Source: Enterobacteriaceae bacterium 4M9 (GTDB lineage: Bacteria; Pseudomonadota; Gammaproteobacteria; Enterobacterales; Enterobacteriaceae). Taken from it: DNA of 64,000 bases. The stretch covers positions 1,922,001 through 1,986,000 of the forward strand of contig JAADJJ010000001.1 of assembly GCA_010092695.1 (NCBI GenBank). Reading direction: 5' to 3'. Below the pieces are notes generated by a model. The model searched no databases. It was not told the origin of the DNA and was given only the letters and a program-made list of their open reading frames with translations. The position numbers and the translations under genes are program-made. Shown in pieces: positions 18,604 through 27,683 of the stretch (position 1 is its first letter; each line of letters starts with the position of its first letter).

Positions 18604-19794
18604 ATGGAACATACCTGGCGTTGGTTTGGACCGAACGATCCGGTAACGCTTGATGATGTCCGCCAGGCCGGTGCGACGGGCGTGGTCACGGCGCTACATC
18701 ATATTGCAAACGGCGAGGTCTGGCCGGTTGCCGATATCCTTGAGCGCAAGCGTATCATTGAGGCCAAAGGGCTGGTGTGGTCGGTGGTGGAAAGCATTCC
18801 GGTACATGAAGATATCAAAACCCGCAGCGGGGATGTTGAGCGCTACATTGCCAGCTATCAGCAGAGCCTGCGTAACCTGGGCGAATGCGGTATCGATACC
18901 GTGTGTTACAACTTTATGCCGGTGCTTGACTGGACGCGCACCGATCTGGCCTGGACGTTGCCGGATGGTTCAAAGGCGCTACGTTTTGACAACACGGCGT
19001 TTGCCGCTTTTGAGCTTTACATCCTCAGACGCGAAGGCGCGCAAAACGACTACAGCACCGACGAACGCCAACAGGCACAGGCCTGTTTTGCGGCGATGTC
19101 GCCTGACGATATCACCACGCTTACCCGCAACATTATTGCCGGGCTGCCGGGGGCAGAAGAGGGCTATACCCTGGAGCAGTTCCGTGCGCGGCTGGCGCAA
19201 TATCAGGGTATTGATAAGCAGACGCTGCGGGAGAATATGGCACATTTCCTGCGCGCGGTTGTGCCGGTGGCACAGGCCGCAGGCGTGCGTCTGGCGGTGC
19301 ACCCGGACGACCCGCCGCGCCCGCTGCTCGGCCTGCCGCGCATTATGTCTGATATTGAGGATATGCGCTGGCTTAAGCAGACGGTTGATAGCCTGTATAA
19401 CGGGTTTACGCTGTGTACCGGTTCCTACGGTGTGCGTGCGGATAACGACCTGGTTAAGATGGCGCAAACTTTTGGCGACCGAATTCACTTTACTCACCTG
19501 CGCTCTACCTGCCGCGAGGCGAATCCGCTGACGTTTCACGAGGCGGCACATCTTACCGGCGATGTGGATATGGTCGCGGTGGTGGCGGCAATTTTGCGTG
19601 AGGAAGCGCGGCGAAAAGAACAGGGCGATACGCGGCCAATTCCGATGCGCCCGGATCACGGCCATCAGATGTTGGACGACTTAAATAAGAAGACTAACCC
19701 TGGTTACTCGGCCATTGGTCGGCTTAAAGGGTTGGCAGAAGTGCGCGGCGTGGAGCTGGCGCTTAAAACGCTGAAGTACCCTGAACTGTTGTAG
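18604..19794 (+). CDS. uxuA: Mannonate dehydratase UxuA
   Basis: 396 aa (E. coli 394). Seen: the TIM-barrel family start MEHTWRWFGPNDPV, metal-site segments AVHPDDPP near residue 235 and TGSYGVRADN near 270, and RPDHGHQMLDD near the C-terminus. Known reaction: D-mannonate to 2-keto-3-deoxygluconate, Fe/Mn dependent, in glucuronate breakdown. ATG at 18604 follows GGGGAG. In E. coli uxuA sits with uxuB elsewhere; here it is divergent from yeiQ, whose product could supply the mannonate. Confidence 0.95.
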   Translation: MEHTWRWFGPNDPVTLDDVRQAGATGVVTALHHIANGEVWPVADILERKRIIEAKGLVWSVVESIPVHEDIKTRSGDVERYIASYQQSLRNLGECGIDTVCYNFMPVLDWTRTDLAWTLPDGSKALRFDNTAFAAFELYILRREGAQNDYSTDERQQAQACFAAMSPDDITTLTRNIIAGLPGAEEGYTLEQFRARLAQYQGIDKQTLRENMAHFLRAVVPVAQAAGVRLAVHPDDPPRPLLGLPRIMSDIEDMRWLKQTVDSLYNGFTLCTGSYGVRADNDLVKMAQTFGDRIHFTHLRSTCREANPLTFHEAAHLTGDVDMVAVVAAILREEARRKEQGDTRPIPMRPDHGHQMLDDLNKKTNPGYSAIGRLKGLAEVRGVELALKTLKYPELL

Positions 19795-19823
19795 AGCAGG
19801 CGAAACTCGCGCCGTGGTTGCAC

Positions 19824-19853
19824 AAAAAAAGGCCGCAGCAGTCGCTGCGGCCT
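19824..19853 (-). terminator. Intrinsic terminator after yeiP
   Basis: Arms GGCCGCAGC (19831-19839) and GCTGCGGCC (19844-19852) give a 9-bp GC stem, followed on the minus strand by seven T. It serves yeiP; for uxuA the other orientation lacks a T-run, so it is a weak stop there. Confidence 0.85.
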
Positions 19854-19873
19854 TCTGAGAATTCTCTGTGTAA

Positions 19874-20446
19874 TCAGTCGGCGCGGCCCATATAGCGACG
19901 CTCAGCGATGTGAACACGAATTTTTTCTCCCGAGACCAGATATTCTGGCACCTGAATGACCAGCCCGGTAGACAGCGTGGCGGGCTTGGTGCGTGAGCTT
20001 GCAGATGCGCCTTTAATGCCCGGTGCGGTCTCGGTGATATCCAGATCGACCGTCTGCGGTAGTTCAAGCGCCAGCAGTTGTCCGTCCCACGTCAGCACCT
20101 GAATGCCAGGCATGCCACCTTCGGGAATAAACTGTAATTCATCGGCAATCTGATCGTGGGTGAAGGTGTACGGCGTATAGTCTTCATCATCCATAAACAC
20201 ATATTCGTTGCCGTCAACATACGAGAACGTCACGGCACGGCGTGAAAGCTGGATGGTGTCGATAATATCGTCGCCTTTAAAGCGCTCTTCCACCTTCAGG
20301 CCGGTACGCACGTCGGAAAAACGCATTTTATACAGCGTGGCCGCGCCACGGGCGCTCGGTGCCTGAATATCGATATCTTTTACCAGCAGCAGTTTGCCGT
20401 TGTAATTAATGGCCATACCGCGCTTGATTTCGTTAGCTCTTGGCAT
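19874..20446 (-). CDS. yeiP: Elongation factor P-like protein EfpL (YeiP)
   Basis: 190 aa, the E. coli YeiP length. Seen: the three EF-P domains, with the extended domain I loop APSARGAATLYKMRF placing Arg33 at the tip where EF-P carries its modified residue. Known: EfpL binds between the ribosomal P and E sites and relieves stalling at a subset of proline-containing motifs, and its activity responds to lysine acylation. Monocistronic with its own terminator. Confidence 0.95.
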   Translation of the reverse strand: MPRANEIKRGMAINYNGKLLLVKDIDIQAPSARGAATLYKMRFSDVRTGLKVEERFKGDDIIDTIQLSRRAVTFSYVDGNEYVFMDDEDYTPYTFTHDQIADELQFIPEGGMPGIQVLTWDGQLLALELPQTVDLDITETAPGIKGASASSRTKPATLSTGLVIQVPEYLVSGEKIRVHIAERRYMGRAD

Positions 20447-20610
20447 TGGGAAGTCCTGTACAAATAGGGGGAAAATATCGCGTCAAGGTACTCGCGAGGC
20501 GGCGTACAGGCAAGTCTTTTCCCGCGTGACGGTAACAGCCGGTAAATCCACTGGTAAGGCGCAGGGCAGGCTGATAGAGTCCGCGTTTCTGTCCACCCGG
20601 AGAATGCGTG

Positions 20611-20865
20611 ATGCAATGCCGCCCCGACTGTGGTGCCTGCTGCACGGCGCCCTCTATTTCCAGCCCCATTCCAGGTATGCCGCAGGGCAAACCCGCTAAC
20701 ACGCCTTGCGTGCAGCTTGATGAGCATCAACGTTGCAAACTTTTTGCCTCGCCGCTGCGCCCGAAGGTGTGTGCCGGGCTTCAGCCTTCTTTTGAGATGT
20801 GTGGCGCCAGTCGCGAGCAGGCGATGACGTTTCTGATTCACCTGGAAGCGCAGACCGCGCCTTAA
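20611..20865 (+). CDS. yeiW: YkgJ-type cysteine cluster protein YeiW
   Basis: 84 aa from the ATG at 20611, with GGAGA 7 bases upstream (the preceding GTG codon is less well placed). Seen: CRPDCGACC at the N-terminus, then CVQL...RCKLF and KVCAGLQPS...CG, the eight-cysteine pattern of the YkgJ/UPF0153 family, thought to bind Zn or an Fe-S centre. Function unknown. Its stop overlaps the 3' end of setB by 4 bases in convergent orientation. Confidence 0.9.
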   Translation: MQCRPDCGACCTAPSISSPIPGMPQGKPANTPCVQLDEHQRCKLFASPLRPKVCAGLQPSFEMCGASREQAMTFLIHLEAQTAP

Positions 20866-22037
20866 ATATCTCTGATTCGCCACAGACAAACTACCGTGAT
20901 GGCAATCATCACCAGCGCCAGCCAGAATACCGTGTAGTAGTTCCAGATTTCGGCTATTACACCGGCAAATGACCCGGCAATTATCCAGCCCACGCGGGTG
21001 GTGTTGGTATATAGCGTGGTGGCGGAACCCGCCTGACCCGGCATCAAATCCTGAAAATACAGCATGCCGATACCTGCAAGAATGCCGATATACACCGCAT
21101 TCAGCAGCTGAAGTGCCAATAGCAGAACGGTGTTTTGCACGCTCAGCATCCCGATATAAAACAGCAGACCGCCAGCGACGGCTAGGCGCATTAGCAGGCG
21201 CTTGCCAAACCGACGAGCGTAGTAGCCTGCAATCAGCATGACCGGAATCTCTAGCCCGGCGGCGGTGCCCATCATCACTCCGGCCAGTTTCTCCGGCAGA
21301 TGCAGCTCATGAATGATGTAAAGCGGCATATTAATAATGTAGAGGCTGTTACTGCCCCACATCATGGTGCAGGCGATAAACAGCAGCAGGGCGTCGCGCC
21401 GGTTTTGTCTCGGCGCTTCGGTGGTTGCAGTCCCGGTGGGGGCAGCCTTGCGCATTGAAGGCAAAAACAGATGCACGACAAGCGCACAGATAACAAACGC
21501 TACCGCCGCACTCAGGTACATCACCGTAAAGCCAAAGCCCAGCGCCAGTGCGTAGGCGAGCGGTGGCCCAATCACCCACGCCAGCGACACCTGAGCACGC
21601 AAGATGGAGCTGAACATCACGGCTTCACGCCCGGTGCGATCGGCGTGCTCACGCGCCAGCGCAAACATCTGTGGGTTAGCCGTAGAGCCGAAGCTGCTAA
21701 GAAAAACGCCCACAAACAGCAGCACGAAGTAGTTACGGTTCCAGGCAAACAGCAGGCAGGCCAGCACACCGAGCAGACAGCAGGCGACAATCAGACTTTT
21801 GCGATCGCCACGACTATCTGAACGTCCGGCCAGAAACTGGCTGACCAGGATGCCGATAACAGCACTGCCGGTAAAGAAGAAGCCCACCATTGTCGGACGG
21901 GCGTGGACTTCGTCACTTAAAAACAGACTCAGCGTAGGAGTTTGCAGCGCACCCGCAATTCCGGTGAGAAATGCCACCAGCAAAAATGCCATTGAAGTGA
22001 AGTCGGTCGTGCGCGGTGTGGTTGAGTCAGCTTGCAT
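20862..22037 (-). CDS. setB: Sugar efflux transporter SetB
   Basis: 391 aa (E. coli SetB 393). Seen: 12 hydrophobic segments and MFS motifs GRSDSRGDRKSLI near residue 70 and LYFQDLMPGQAGSATTLY near 325, characteristic of the SET family. Known: inner-membrane proton-driven exporters of lactose, glucose and analogues. It lies back-to-back with the fructose PTS operon, separated by 368 bases. Confidence 0.94.
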   Translation of the reverse strand: MQADSTTPRTTDFTSMAFLLVAFLTGIAGALQTPTLSLFLSDEVHARPTMVGFFFTGSAVIGILVSQFLAGRSDSRGDRKSLIVACCLLGVLACLLFAWNRNYFVLLFVGVFLSSFGSTANPQMFALAREHADRTGREAVMFSSILRAQVSLAWVIGPPLAYALALGFGFTVMYLSAAVAFVICALVVHLFLPSMRKAAPTGTATTEAPRQNRRDALLLFIACTMMWGSNSLYIINMPLYIIHELHLPEKLAGVMMGTAAGLEIPVMLIAGYYARRFGKRLLMRLAVAGGLLFYIGMLSVQNTVLLLALQLLNAVYIGILAGIGMLYFQDLMPGQAGSATTLYTNTTRVGWIIAGSFAGVIAEIWNYYTVFWLALVMIAITVVCLWRIRDI

Positions 22038-22306
22038 GAAAACCTGTTGATTACCAAAGAGGAACGCGCGCAGTTTACGCGCGTTATGGGTGAATAAATA
22101 GCGGCGTGAAGAACAAAAAGCACATAATCAAAACATGGTTCCATTTTTATAGCGATGTTGCTGAAGCCTTGCTGATGGTTTGCGAGGCAACGCGGAAAAA
22201 CCTATCTGCATCGGACTGATTGAGGCTGAAATGTGCTGAATGTCTAATTTCTGAGATGTTTCCAGGGTGAGGGCTTGTGGAAACTGACAAAATTTCACAC
22301 ACTTCT

Positions 22307-22385
22307 TGAAACGTTTCAGCTTACATTTTGCAAACTTCTCCGCCCTTTGCGGGCTTTATTCAGACGCATAAGCTGAAACGATTCT
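22307..22385 (+). promoter_or_regulatory. Two Cra (FruR) operators upstream of fruB
   Basis: A perfect palindrome TGAAACGTTTCA at 22307-22318 and a second, imperfect site TGAAACGATTCT at 22374-22385. Both match the Cra consensus, and E. coli fruBKA likewise carries two Cra sites. The second lies 21 bases before the fruB start, so Cra would block initiation until fructose 1-phosphate releases it. The rest of 22038-22306 holds no gene. Confidence 0.88.
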
Positions 22386-22405
22386 ACAGACGGGAGACAA
22401 CAACA

Positions 22406-23545
22406 ATGTTCCAGTTATCTGTGAAGGATATCCACCCCGCGCAGCAGGCTGCAGATAAGAACGCAGCCATTCGCCTGGTGGCCCACGCGCTGGAGCAGGC
22501 AGGAAACGTAGCGCCTGGCTACGTTGACGGCATGCTGGCGCGCGAAAAGCAGACATCCACCTTTCTCGGTAATGGCATCGCCATTCCGCATGGCACAACC
22601 GACACCCGTGACCAGGTGCTAAAAACCGGTGTGCAGGTATTTCAGTTCCCTCAGGGGCTTGACTGGGGCGACGGGCAGACCGCGTATGTGGCTATTGGTA
22701 TTGCTGCCAGTTCTGACGAGCACCTTGGCCTGCTGCGCCAGCTCACCCACGTACTGAGCGATGATGCGGTTGCTGAACAGTTGAAAACCGCGCCAGATGC
22801 AGAAACCCTTCGTGCATTGCTGATGGGCGAAAAGCAGTCGGCAGGGCTGATTTTTGATGCAAGCATGCTGTCGCTCGACGTTGCTGCCGCTGACCTGGTC
22901 ACGCTTCAGGCATTAAACGCGGGCAGGCTCAACGCTGCCGGAGCGGTGGATGCGGCCTTTGTCAGCAGTACCGTCAGCCAGACACCGCTGTGTCTGGGGC
23001 AGGGCATCTGGCTTAACGACAGCACCGACGGCAATCTGGCGAGCGCCATTGCTATCGCGCGCCCGCAGACCGCATTTACCGTGAACAACGAACAGGTGGC
23101 CATGCTGCTGACGGTGTCCGTCATCGACGATGCACCGCTACAGGTGTTAAGCCGCCTGAGCGACCTGCTGATGCAGCGTAAAGCTGAACAGTTGCTGAAC
23201 GCTGACGGCGTCACCTTGCTGGATATGCTGACGCGTGAGGCAGATGCGCCGCAACATCCGCAGGCGCTGAGCGCAGAATTTGTTATACGCAATGAGCACG
23301 GGCTACACGCCCGCCCCGGCACAATGCTGGTTAATACCATTAAGCAATTCAGAAGTGAGATTACCGTGGTGAACCTTGACGGAACGGGCAAACCGGCTAA
23401 CGGCCGCAGCCTGATGAAAGTGGTCGCGCTGGGTGTGAAAAAAGGCCATCGCCTGCGCATTACCGCCAGCGGAGACGATGCGGAACAGGCGCTGAAAGGC
23501 ATTGGCGAAGCCATCGCTGCCGGTCTTGGGGAGGGCGTAGCATGA
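22406..23545 (+). CDS. fruB: Fructose PTS diphosphoryl transfer protein FruB (EIIA-M-FPr)
   Basis: 379 aa from the ATG at 22406 (GGGAGA upstream), like E. coli FruB (376). Seen: EIIA-Fru domain (1-145) with phospho-His62 in AIPHGTTD, a linker M domain, and a C-terminal HPr-like FPr domain with active His near residue 301 in GLHARPG and the regulatory-type region RSLMKVVAL. It passes phosphate from Enzyme I to FruA. First gene of fruBKA; its last codons overlap fruK (ATGA). Confidence 0.97.
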   Translation: MFQLSVKDIHPAQQAADKNAAIRLVAHALEQAGNVAPGYVDGMLAREKQTSTFLGNGIAIPHGTTDTRDQVLKTGVQVFQFPQGLDWGDGQTAYVAIGIAASSDEHLGLLRQLTHVLSDDAVAEQLKTAPDAETLRALLMGEKQSAGLIFDASMLSLDVAAADLVTLQALNAGRLNAAGAVDAAFVSSTVSQTPLCLGQGIWLNDSTDGNLASAIAIARPQTAFTVNNEQVAMLLTVSVIDDAPLQVLSRLSDLLMQRKAEQLLNADGVTLLDMLTREADAPQHPQALSAEFVIRNEHGLHARPGTMLVNTIKQFRSEITVVNLDGTGKPANGRSLMKVVALGVKKGHRLRITASGDDAEQALKGIGEAIAAGLGEGVA

Positions 23546-24477
23546 GCAGACGCGTTGCAACTATCACGCTTAACCCGGCCTACGATCTGGTGGGCTTCAC
23601 GCCGGAAATCGAGCGTGGCGAAGTTAACCTGGTGCGCACCACCGGCCTGCATGCCGCAGGCAAGGGCATTAACGTTGCCAAAGTGCTTAAAGATTTAGGC
23701 ATTGACGTGACCGTGGGTGGCTTTCTTGGCAAAGACAACCAGGACGGTTTTCAGCATTTGTTCAGCGAACTGGGGATTGCCAACCGTTTCCAGGTAGTGC
23801 AGGGCCGCACGCGTATCAACGTTAAGCTCACCGAAAAAGACGGTGAGGTGACTGACCTGAACTTCTCCGGCTTCGACGTTACGCCGGGGGACTGGGAGCG
23901 TTTTGTGAATGACTCCCTGACCTGGCTTGGTCAGTTCGACATGGTCTGTGTGAGCGGCAGCTTGCCTGCGGGGGTCAGCCCGGACGCCTTCACTGACTGG
24001 ATGATGCGCCTGCGCAGCCAGTGTCCATGCATTATTTTTGACAGCAGCCGTGAGGCGCTGGTCGCGGGGTTAAAAGCCGCGCCATGGCTGGTGAAACCAA
24101 ACCGCCGCGAGTTGGAAATCTGGGCCGGACGCAAGCTGCCGGAAATTGGTGATGTGGTTGGCGCTGCGCACCAGCTGCGCGAGCAGGGCATCGCTCACGT
24201 GGTGATTTCCCTTGGTGCAGAAGGCGCACTGTGGGTGAACGCCTCTGGTGCCTGGATAGCCAAACCGCCAGCCTGCGAAGTGGTCAGCACCGTGGGCGCG
24301 GGCGATTCAATGGTGGGCGGTCTGATTTACGGCCTGCTGATGCGTGAATCCAGCGAGCACACGCTGCGCCTTGCTACAGCGGTTGCAGCACTGGCAGTGA
24401 GCCAGAGTAACGTAGGGATTACCGATCGCACTAAACTGGCGGCCATGATGGCGCGCGTTAGCTTACAACCCTTTTAA
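23542..24477 (+). CDS. fruK: 1-phosphofructokinase FruK
   Basis: 311 aa (E. coli 312). Seen: PfkB fold with the N-terminal motif GLHAAGKGINVAKVLKDLG near residue 35 and the C-terminal catalytic motif TVGAGDSMVGG near 250 with the general-base Asp. Reaction: fructose 1-phosphate plus ATP to fructose 1,6-bisphosphate, which also removes the Cra inducer. Start overlaps the fruB stop by 4 bases. Confidence 0.97.
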   Translation: MSRRVATITLNPAYDLVGFTPEIERGEVNLVRTTGLHAAGKGINVAKVLKDLGIDVTVGGFLGKDNQDGFQHLFSELGIANRFQVVQGRTRINVKLTEKDGEVTDLNFSGFDVTPGDWERFVNDSLTWLGQFDMVCVSGSLPAGVSPDAFTDWMMRLRSQCPCIIFDSSREALVAGLKAAPWLVKPNRRELEIWAGRKLPEIGDVVGAAHQLREQGIAHVVISLGAEGALWVNASGAWIAKPPACEVVSTVGAGDSMVGGLIYGLLMRESSEHTLRLATAVAALAVSQSNVGITDRTKLAAMMARVSLQPF

Positions 24478-24498
24478 ATTTTGTCGGGAGAAGCCCCA

Positions 24499-26181
24499 AT
24501 GAAAACGCTGCTGATTATTGACGCCGGCTGCGGGCAGGCGCGTGCGTATCTGGTAAAAACGCTGCTGTCCAGCGCCGCCGGTGAGGCGGACATCACCCTC
24601 ACCGATAACCCGCATGATGCAGAACTGGCGATTGTCATAGGCGGTGCACTGCCTGCCGACAGTGCCCTGGACGGCAAACAGGTTTATCGCGGTGATATCG
24701 ACCGTGCGGTGCAGCATCCGGCACAATTCCTGAGTGAGGCAAAAAGCCAGGCGCAGCCGTATCACGCCCCGGCAGCCGCCACCGTTGCGCCCAGCGGTGC
24801 GAAACGTATTGTCGCGGTGACAGCATGTCCGACCGGCGTGGCTCACACCTTTATGGCGGCAGAGGCGATTGAAACCGAGGCTAAAAAGCGCGGCTGGTGG
24901 GTGAAGGTCGAAACCCGCGGCTCCGTTGGCGCAGGCAATGCCATCACACTGCAGGAGATTGAAGAGGCCGATCTGGTGCTGGTGGCGGCAGATATCGAAG
25001 TGGACCTGGCGAAATTTGCCGGTAAACCGATGTACCGCACCTCAACAGGCCTTGCACTGAAGAAAACCGAGCAGGAGTTTGATAAGGCGCTGGCGCAGGC
25101 TACGGTATATCAACCTTCCGGCCAGGCGCAGGCAAGTCAGGAGAGCAAAAAGGAGGGCGGCGGTGCCTATCGTCACCTGCTGACCGGCGTGTCTTACATG
25201 CTGCCGATGGTTGTCGCCGGTGGTCTGTGTATTGCGCTGTCGTTTGTGTTTGGCATTGAAGCCTTCAAAGAGAAGGGCACGCTGGCAGCAGCACTCATGC
25301 AAATCGGCGGTGAAAGCGCCTTTGCGCTGATGGTACCGGTGCTCGCGGGTTATATCGCTTTCTCCATTGCCGACCGCCCTGGTCTGACCCCGGGTCTGAT
25401 TGGCGGGATGCTGGCGGTCAGCACCGGCTCCGGGTTTATTGGCGGTATTATTGCCGGTTTCCTTGCAGGCTATGTGGCGAAGCTTATCAGTTCAAAACTG
25501 AAGCTTCCGCCAAGCATGGAGGCGCTCAAGCCTATTCTTATCATCCCGCTGATTTCAAGCCTGGTGGTAGGACTGGCGATGATTTATATCATCGGTACGC
25601 CGGTTGCGAAAATCCTTGAGGGGCTGACTCACTGGCTGCAAACCATGGGTACGGCAAATGCAGTGCTGCTGGGGGCCATTCTGGGCGGCATGATGTGTAC
25701 TGACATGGGTGGGCCGGTCAATAAGGCGGCTTATGCCTTTGGGGTGGGCCTGTTGAGTACCCACACGTATGCGCCGATGGCAGCAATCATGGCCGCAGGC
25801 ATGGTGCCACCGCTGGCGCTGGGGCTGGCAACGCTGCTTGCACGCCGCAAGTTCGATAAAGCGCAGCAGGAGGGCGGCAAGGCCGCGCTGGTACTGGGCC
25901 TGTGCTTTATCACCGAAGGCGCCATTCCGTTTGCTGCGCGTGACCCAATGCGCGTGCTGCCGTGCTGTATTCTGGGTGGTGCGGTAACCGGTGCTATCTC
26001 GATGGCTGTGGGGGCGCAACTGATGGCACCACACGGCGGGCTGTTTGTGCTGCTTATTCCAGGAGCGATTACGCCAGTGCTGGGCTACCTGGTGGCAATA
26101 GTCGCAGGCACGTTACTGGCGGGGCTGCTTTATGCCGTCCTTAAACGCCCGGAGAGCGCACTGGTAGAAAAGACAGCCTGA
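24499..26181 (+). CDS. fruA: Fructose-specific PTS permease FruA (EIIB'BC)
   Basis: 560 aa from the ATG at 24499, preceded by GGGAGAAG; an upstream in-frame TTG at 24481 is not supported. Seen: degenerate IIB' (1-100), IIB with phosphocysteine Cys110 in VTACPTGVAHTF, and a IIC membrane domain from 220 on with the sugar-site region GGPVNKAAYAFG. Imports fructose and phosphorylates it on C1. Last gene of the operon, followed by a strong terminator. Confidence 0.97.
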   Translation: MKTLLIIDAGCGQARAYLVKTLLSSAAGEADITLTDNPHDAELAIVIGGALPADSALDGKQVYRGDIDRAVQHPAQFLSEAKSQAQPYHAPAAATVAPSGAKRIVAVTACPTGVAHTFMAAEAIETEAKKRGWWVKVETRGSVGAGNAITLQEIEEADLVLVAADIEVDLAKFAGKPMYRTSTGLALKKTEQEFDKALAQATVYQPSGQAQASQESKKEGGGAYRHLLTGVSYMLPMVVAGGLCIALSFVFGIEAFKEKGTLAAALMQIGGESAFALMVPVLAGYIAFSIADRPGLTPGLIGGMLAVSTGSGFIGGIIAGFLAGYVAKLISSKLKLPPSMEALKPILIIPLISSLVVGLAMIYIIGTPVAKILEGLTHWLQTMGTANAVLLGAILGGMMCTDMGGPVNKAAYAFGVGLLSTHTYAPMAAIMAAGMVPPLALGLATLLARRKFDKAQQEGGKAALVLGLCFITEGAIPFAARDPMRVLPCCILGGAVTGAISMAVGAQLMAPHGGLFVLLIPGAITPVLGYLVAIVAGTLLAGLLYAVLKRPESALVEKTA

Positions 26182-26206
26182 TTCACGGCAATCTGGCAGA
26201 TGAGAT

Positions 26207-26237
26207 AACCGGCACAGGTGACTGTGCCGGTTTTTTT
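26207..26237 (+). terminator. Intrinsic terminator of fruBKA
   Basis: Arms AACCGGCACAG and CTGTGCCGGTT form an 11-bp stem, followed by a run of T (seven in all). It lies 26 bases after the fruA stop. Confidence 0.92.
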
Positions 26238-26589
26238 ATCTCCATCTGAACACCACCGCCTGTAGAGGCTTTCAGCAACAGAGTTTGGTTTTGCCATATT
26301 GTCTTTTGTGTTAAATGTTGAAGAACAGGCTCAGATGTATTGTCAGGACTTTGAGTGCATCCCTTTGGGTCGTTAACAATGCCGCAGGTGGACAGGCGCA
26401 GTGTTCGTTATCCCTTGCCAGGCATTCAGTTAAGCAAAGATGTTGTATGAGCAGGTCAGTGACCGCCCCGTTTACAGGCTGCTTACCTTTACCCACAACG
26501 TAATCAGAGTGATAAGACGTTAGACAGCGTAGCGGCGGCTGACATAGACTCATCAACTGTTCTTGATATTTACGACAGGGAATCAGGCT
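26238..26589. other. Intergenic region between fruA and the esterase gene
   Basis: About 350 bases with no recognisable gene on either strand. In E. coli this position carries the nucleoside genes yeiI, nupX and rihB, all missing here. A promoter for the esterase is expected but not obvious. Confidence 0.5.
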
Positions 26590-27468
26590 GTGAAACGTCA
26601 TCTTCGTCGGTTGTTAAGTTCTGTTTTGCTTTTTATTACCACCATCGGACTGTGCCAGGCGCAGCCTGTACTGAAGCCGTTAGGACCGAATATCGCGGAC
26701 ACCGGCTCTGCCTGGTACCATTTCCGTAGCGCGACCTTTGACTCTGCCGATAAGCAGCGTCATTACAAAGTGTGGGTGGCTATTCCCAACGGCGCTGCGC
26801 CCCAGGCAGGACGCCCGGCGCTGGTGATGCTCGACGGTAATGCGGCAATGTCAAAACTGAGTGAGGCGTTGCTGGGGCGCATTGCTAAGGCAAAAGCGCC
26901 GGTGCTGGTGGCAGTGGGTTATCAGACGGCGCTGCCTTTTGACGTCTCTTCTCGCACCCGCGATTACACCCCGGTCGCCCCCGTGTCCGGCCACGCTATC
27001 TATAAAGAAGACCAGGGCGGCGGCAGTGCGGTATTTCGTCACCTGCTGCTGGAAAGCATTCTGCCCTGGGCTGAAAGCCAGGCGCGAATCAACCGCAATG
27101 AACTGAGCCTGTGGGGCCACTCTTACGGCGGGCTGTTTGTACTGGATACGTTCTACAGCGCGCCTGAGCGTTTTCGCAACTACTATGCCGCCAGTGCGTC
27201 GCTTGGCTGGGGCAAAGACGTGATGCTAACCCGCGCCCGCGCACTCTCCCACACCGCGTTGGCGGGCAAGCAGTTACAGCTTGACGAAGGCGACGACCAA
27301 AGCACTATGCCCGCACAGGACTACAACGCGCAACTGGTGGAAATACTTAAACAAAAGGGGATTGATGTAAACTACCGCGTTTATCCCGGCCTGGGCCACG
27401 GACCCATGTTTGACGCCTCTTTGCTGGAAACCATTAACGCCGTAGCCGGTGTGGCAGGCGTTGGGTAG
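26590..27468 (+). CDS. Periplasmic alpha/beta hydrolase, IroE/Fes-type (putative siderophore esterase)
   Basis: 292 aa from a GTG at 26590, chosen because it opens directly with a classic Sec signal peptide (VKRHLRRLLSSVLLFITTIG, then LCQAQ). Seen: nucleophile elbow GHSYGGLF near residue 175, a strand VWVAIPNG early on, VMLDGN oxyanion region, and a late GHGPMFDAS histidine. This arrangement is typical of Fes/IroE-like (COG2819) esterases that cut trilactone siderophores. No siderophore genes are adjacent, so the substrate is uncertain. It stands alone between fruA and nfo. Confidence 0.78.
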   Translation: MKRHLRRLLSSVLLFITTIGLCQAQPVLKPLGPNIADTGSAWYHFRSATFDSADKQRHYKVWVAIPNGAAPQAGRPALVMLDGNAAMSKLSEALLGRIAKAKAPVLVAVGYQTALPFDVSSRTRDYTPVAPVSGHAIYKEDQGGGSAVFRHLLLESILPWAESQARINRNELSLWGHSYGGLFVLDTFYSAPERFRNYYAASASLGWGKDVMLTRARALSHTALAGKQLQLDEGDDQSTMPAQDYNAQLVEILKQKGIDVNYRVYPGLGHGPMFDASLLETINAVAGVAGVG

Positions 27469-27639
27469 TAGCATTCTGATTTGGGTAGTCCACCTCCTTA
27501 GCAGAAGGTCTCGATTTCGCCCCACAGTGGCGTACTTACTTATCCTAAACAGAAGCCGCTGCCTGTTAAAATCCAAAGACAGTAAGCCAAAACCTGTTGT
27601 TGACCACCTCCACAGAAAAGGGTTTTCATGCAGAGATAA

Positions 27640-27663
27640 AAACGGGCGCAGTGGCGCCCGTTT
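27640..27663 (-). terminator. Intrinsic terminator after nfo
   Basis: Perfect stem AAACGGGCGC / GCGCCCGTTT around AGTG, with T-rich sequence after it on the minus strand, about 20 bases past the nfo stop. Confidence 0.82.
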
Positions 27664-27683
27664 CGCTTTTATGGACCAGGTGC

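Noticed and set aside
22906..23652. Minus-strand 248-residue open frame
   Set aside because: Lies across fruB and fruK on the opposite strand, Ser/Ala-rich shadow translation only.
26311..26601. Minus-strand 96-residue frame
   Set aside because: Overlaps the esterase start, no family features, mixed composition.
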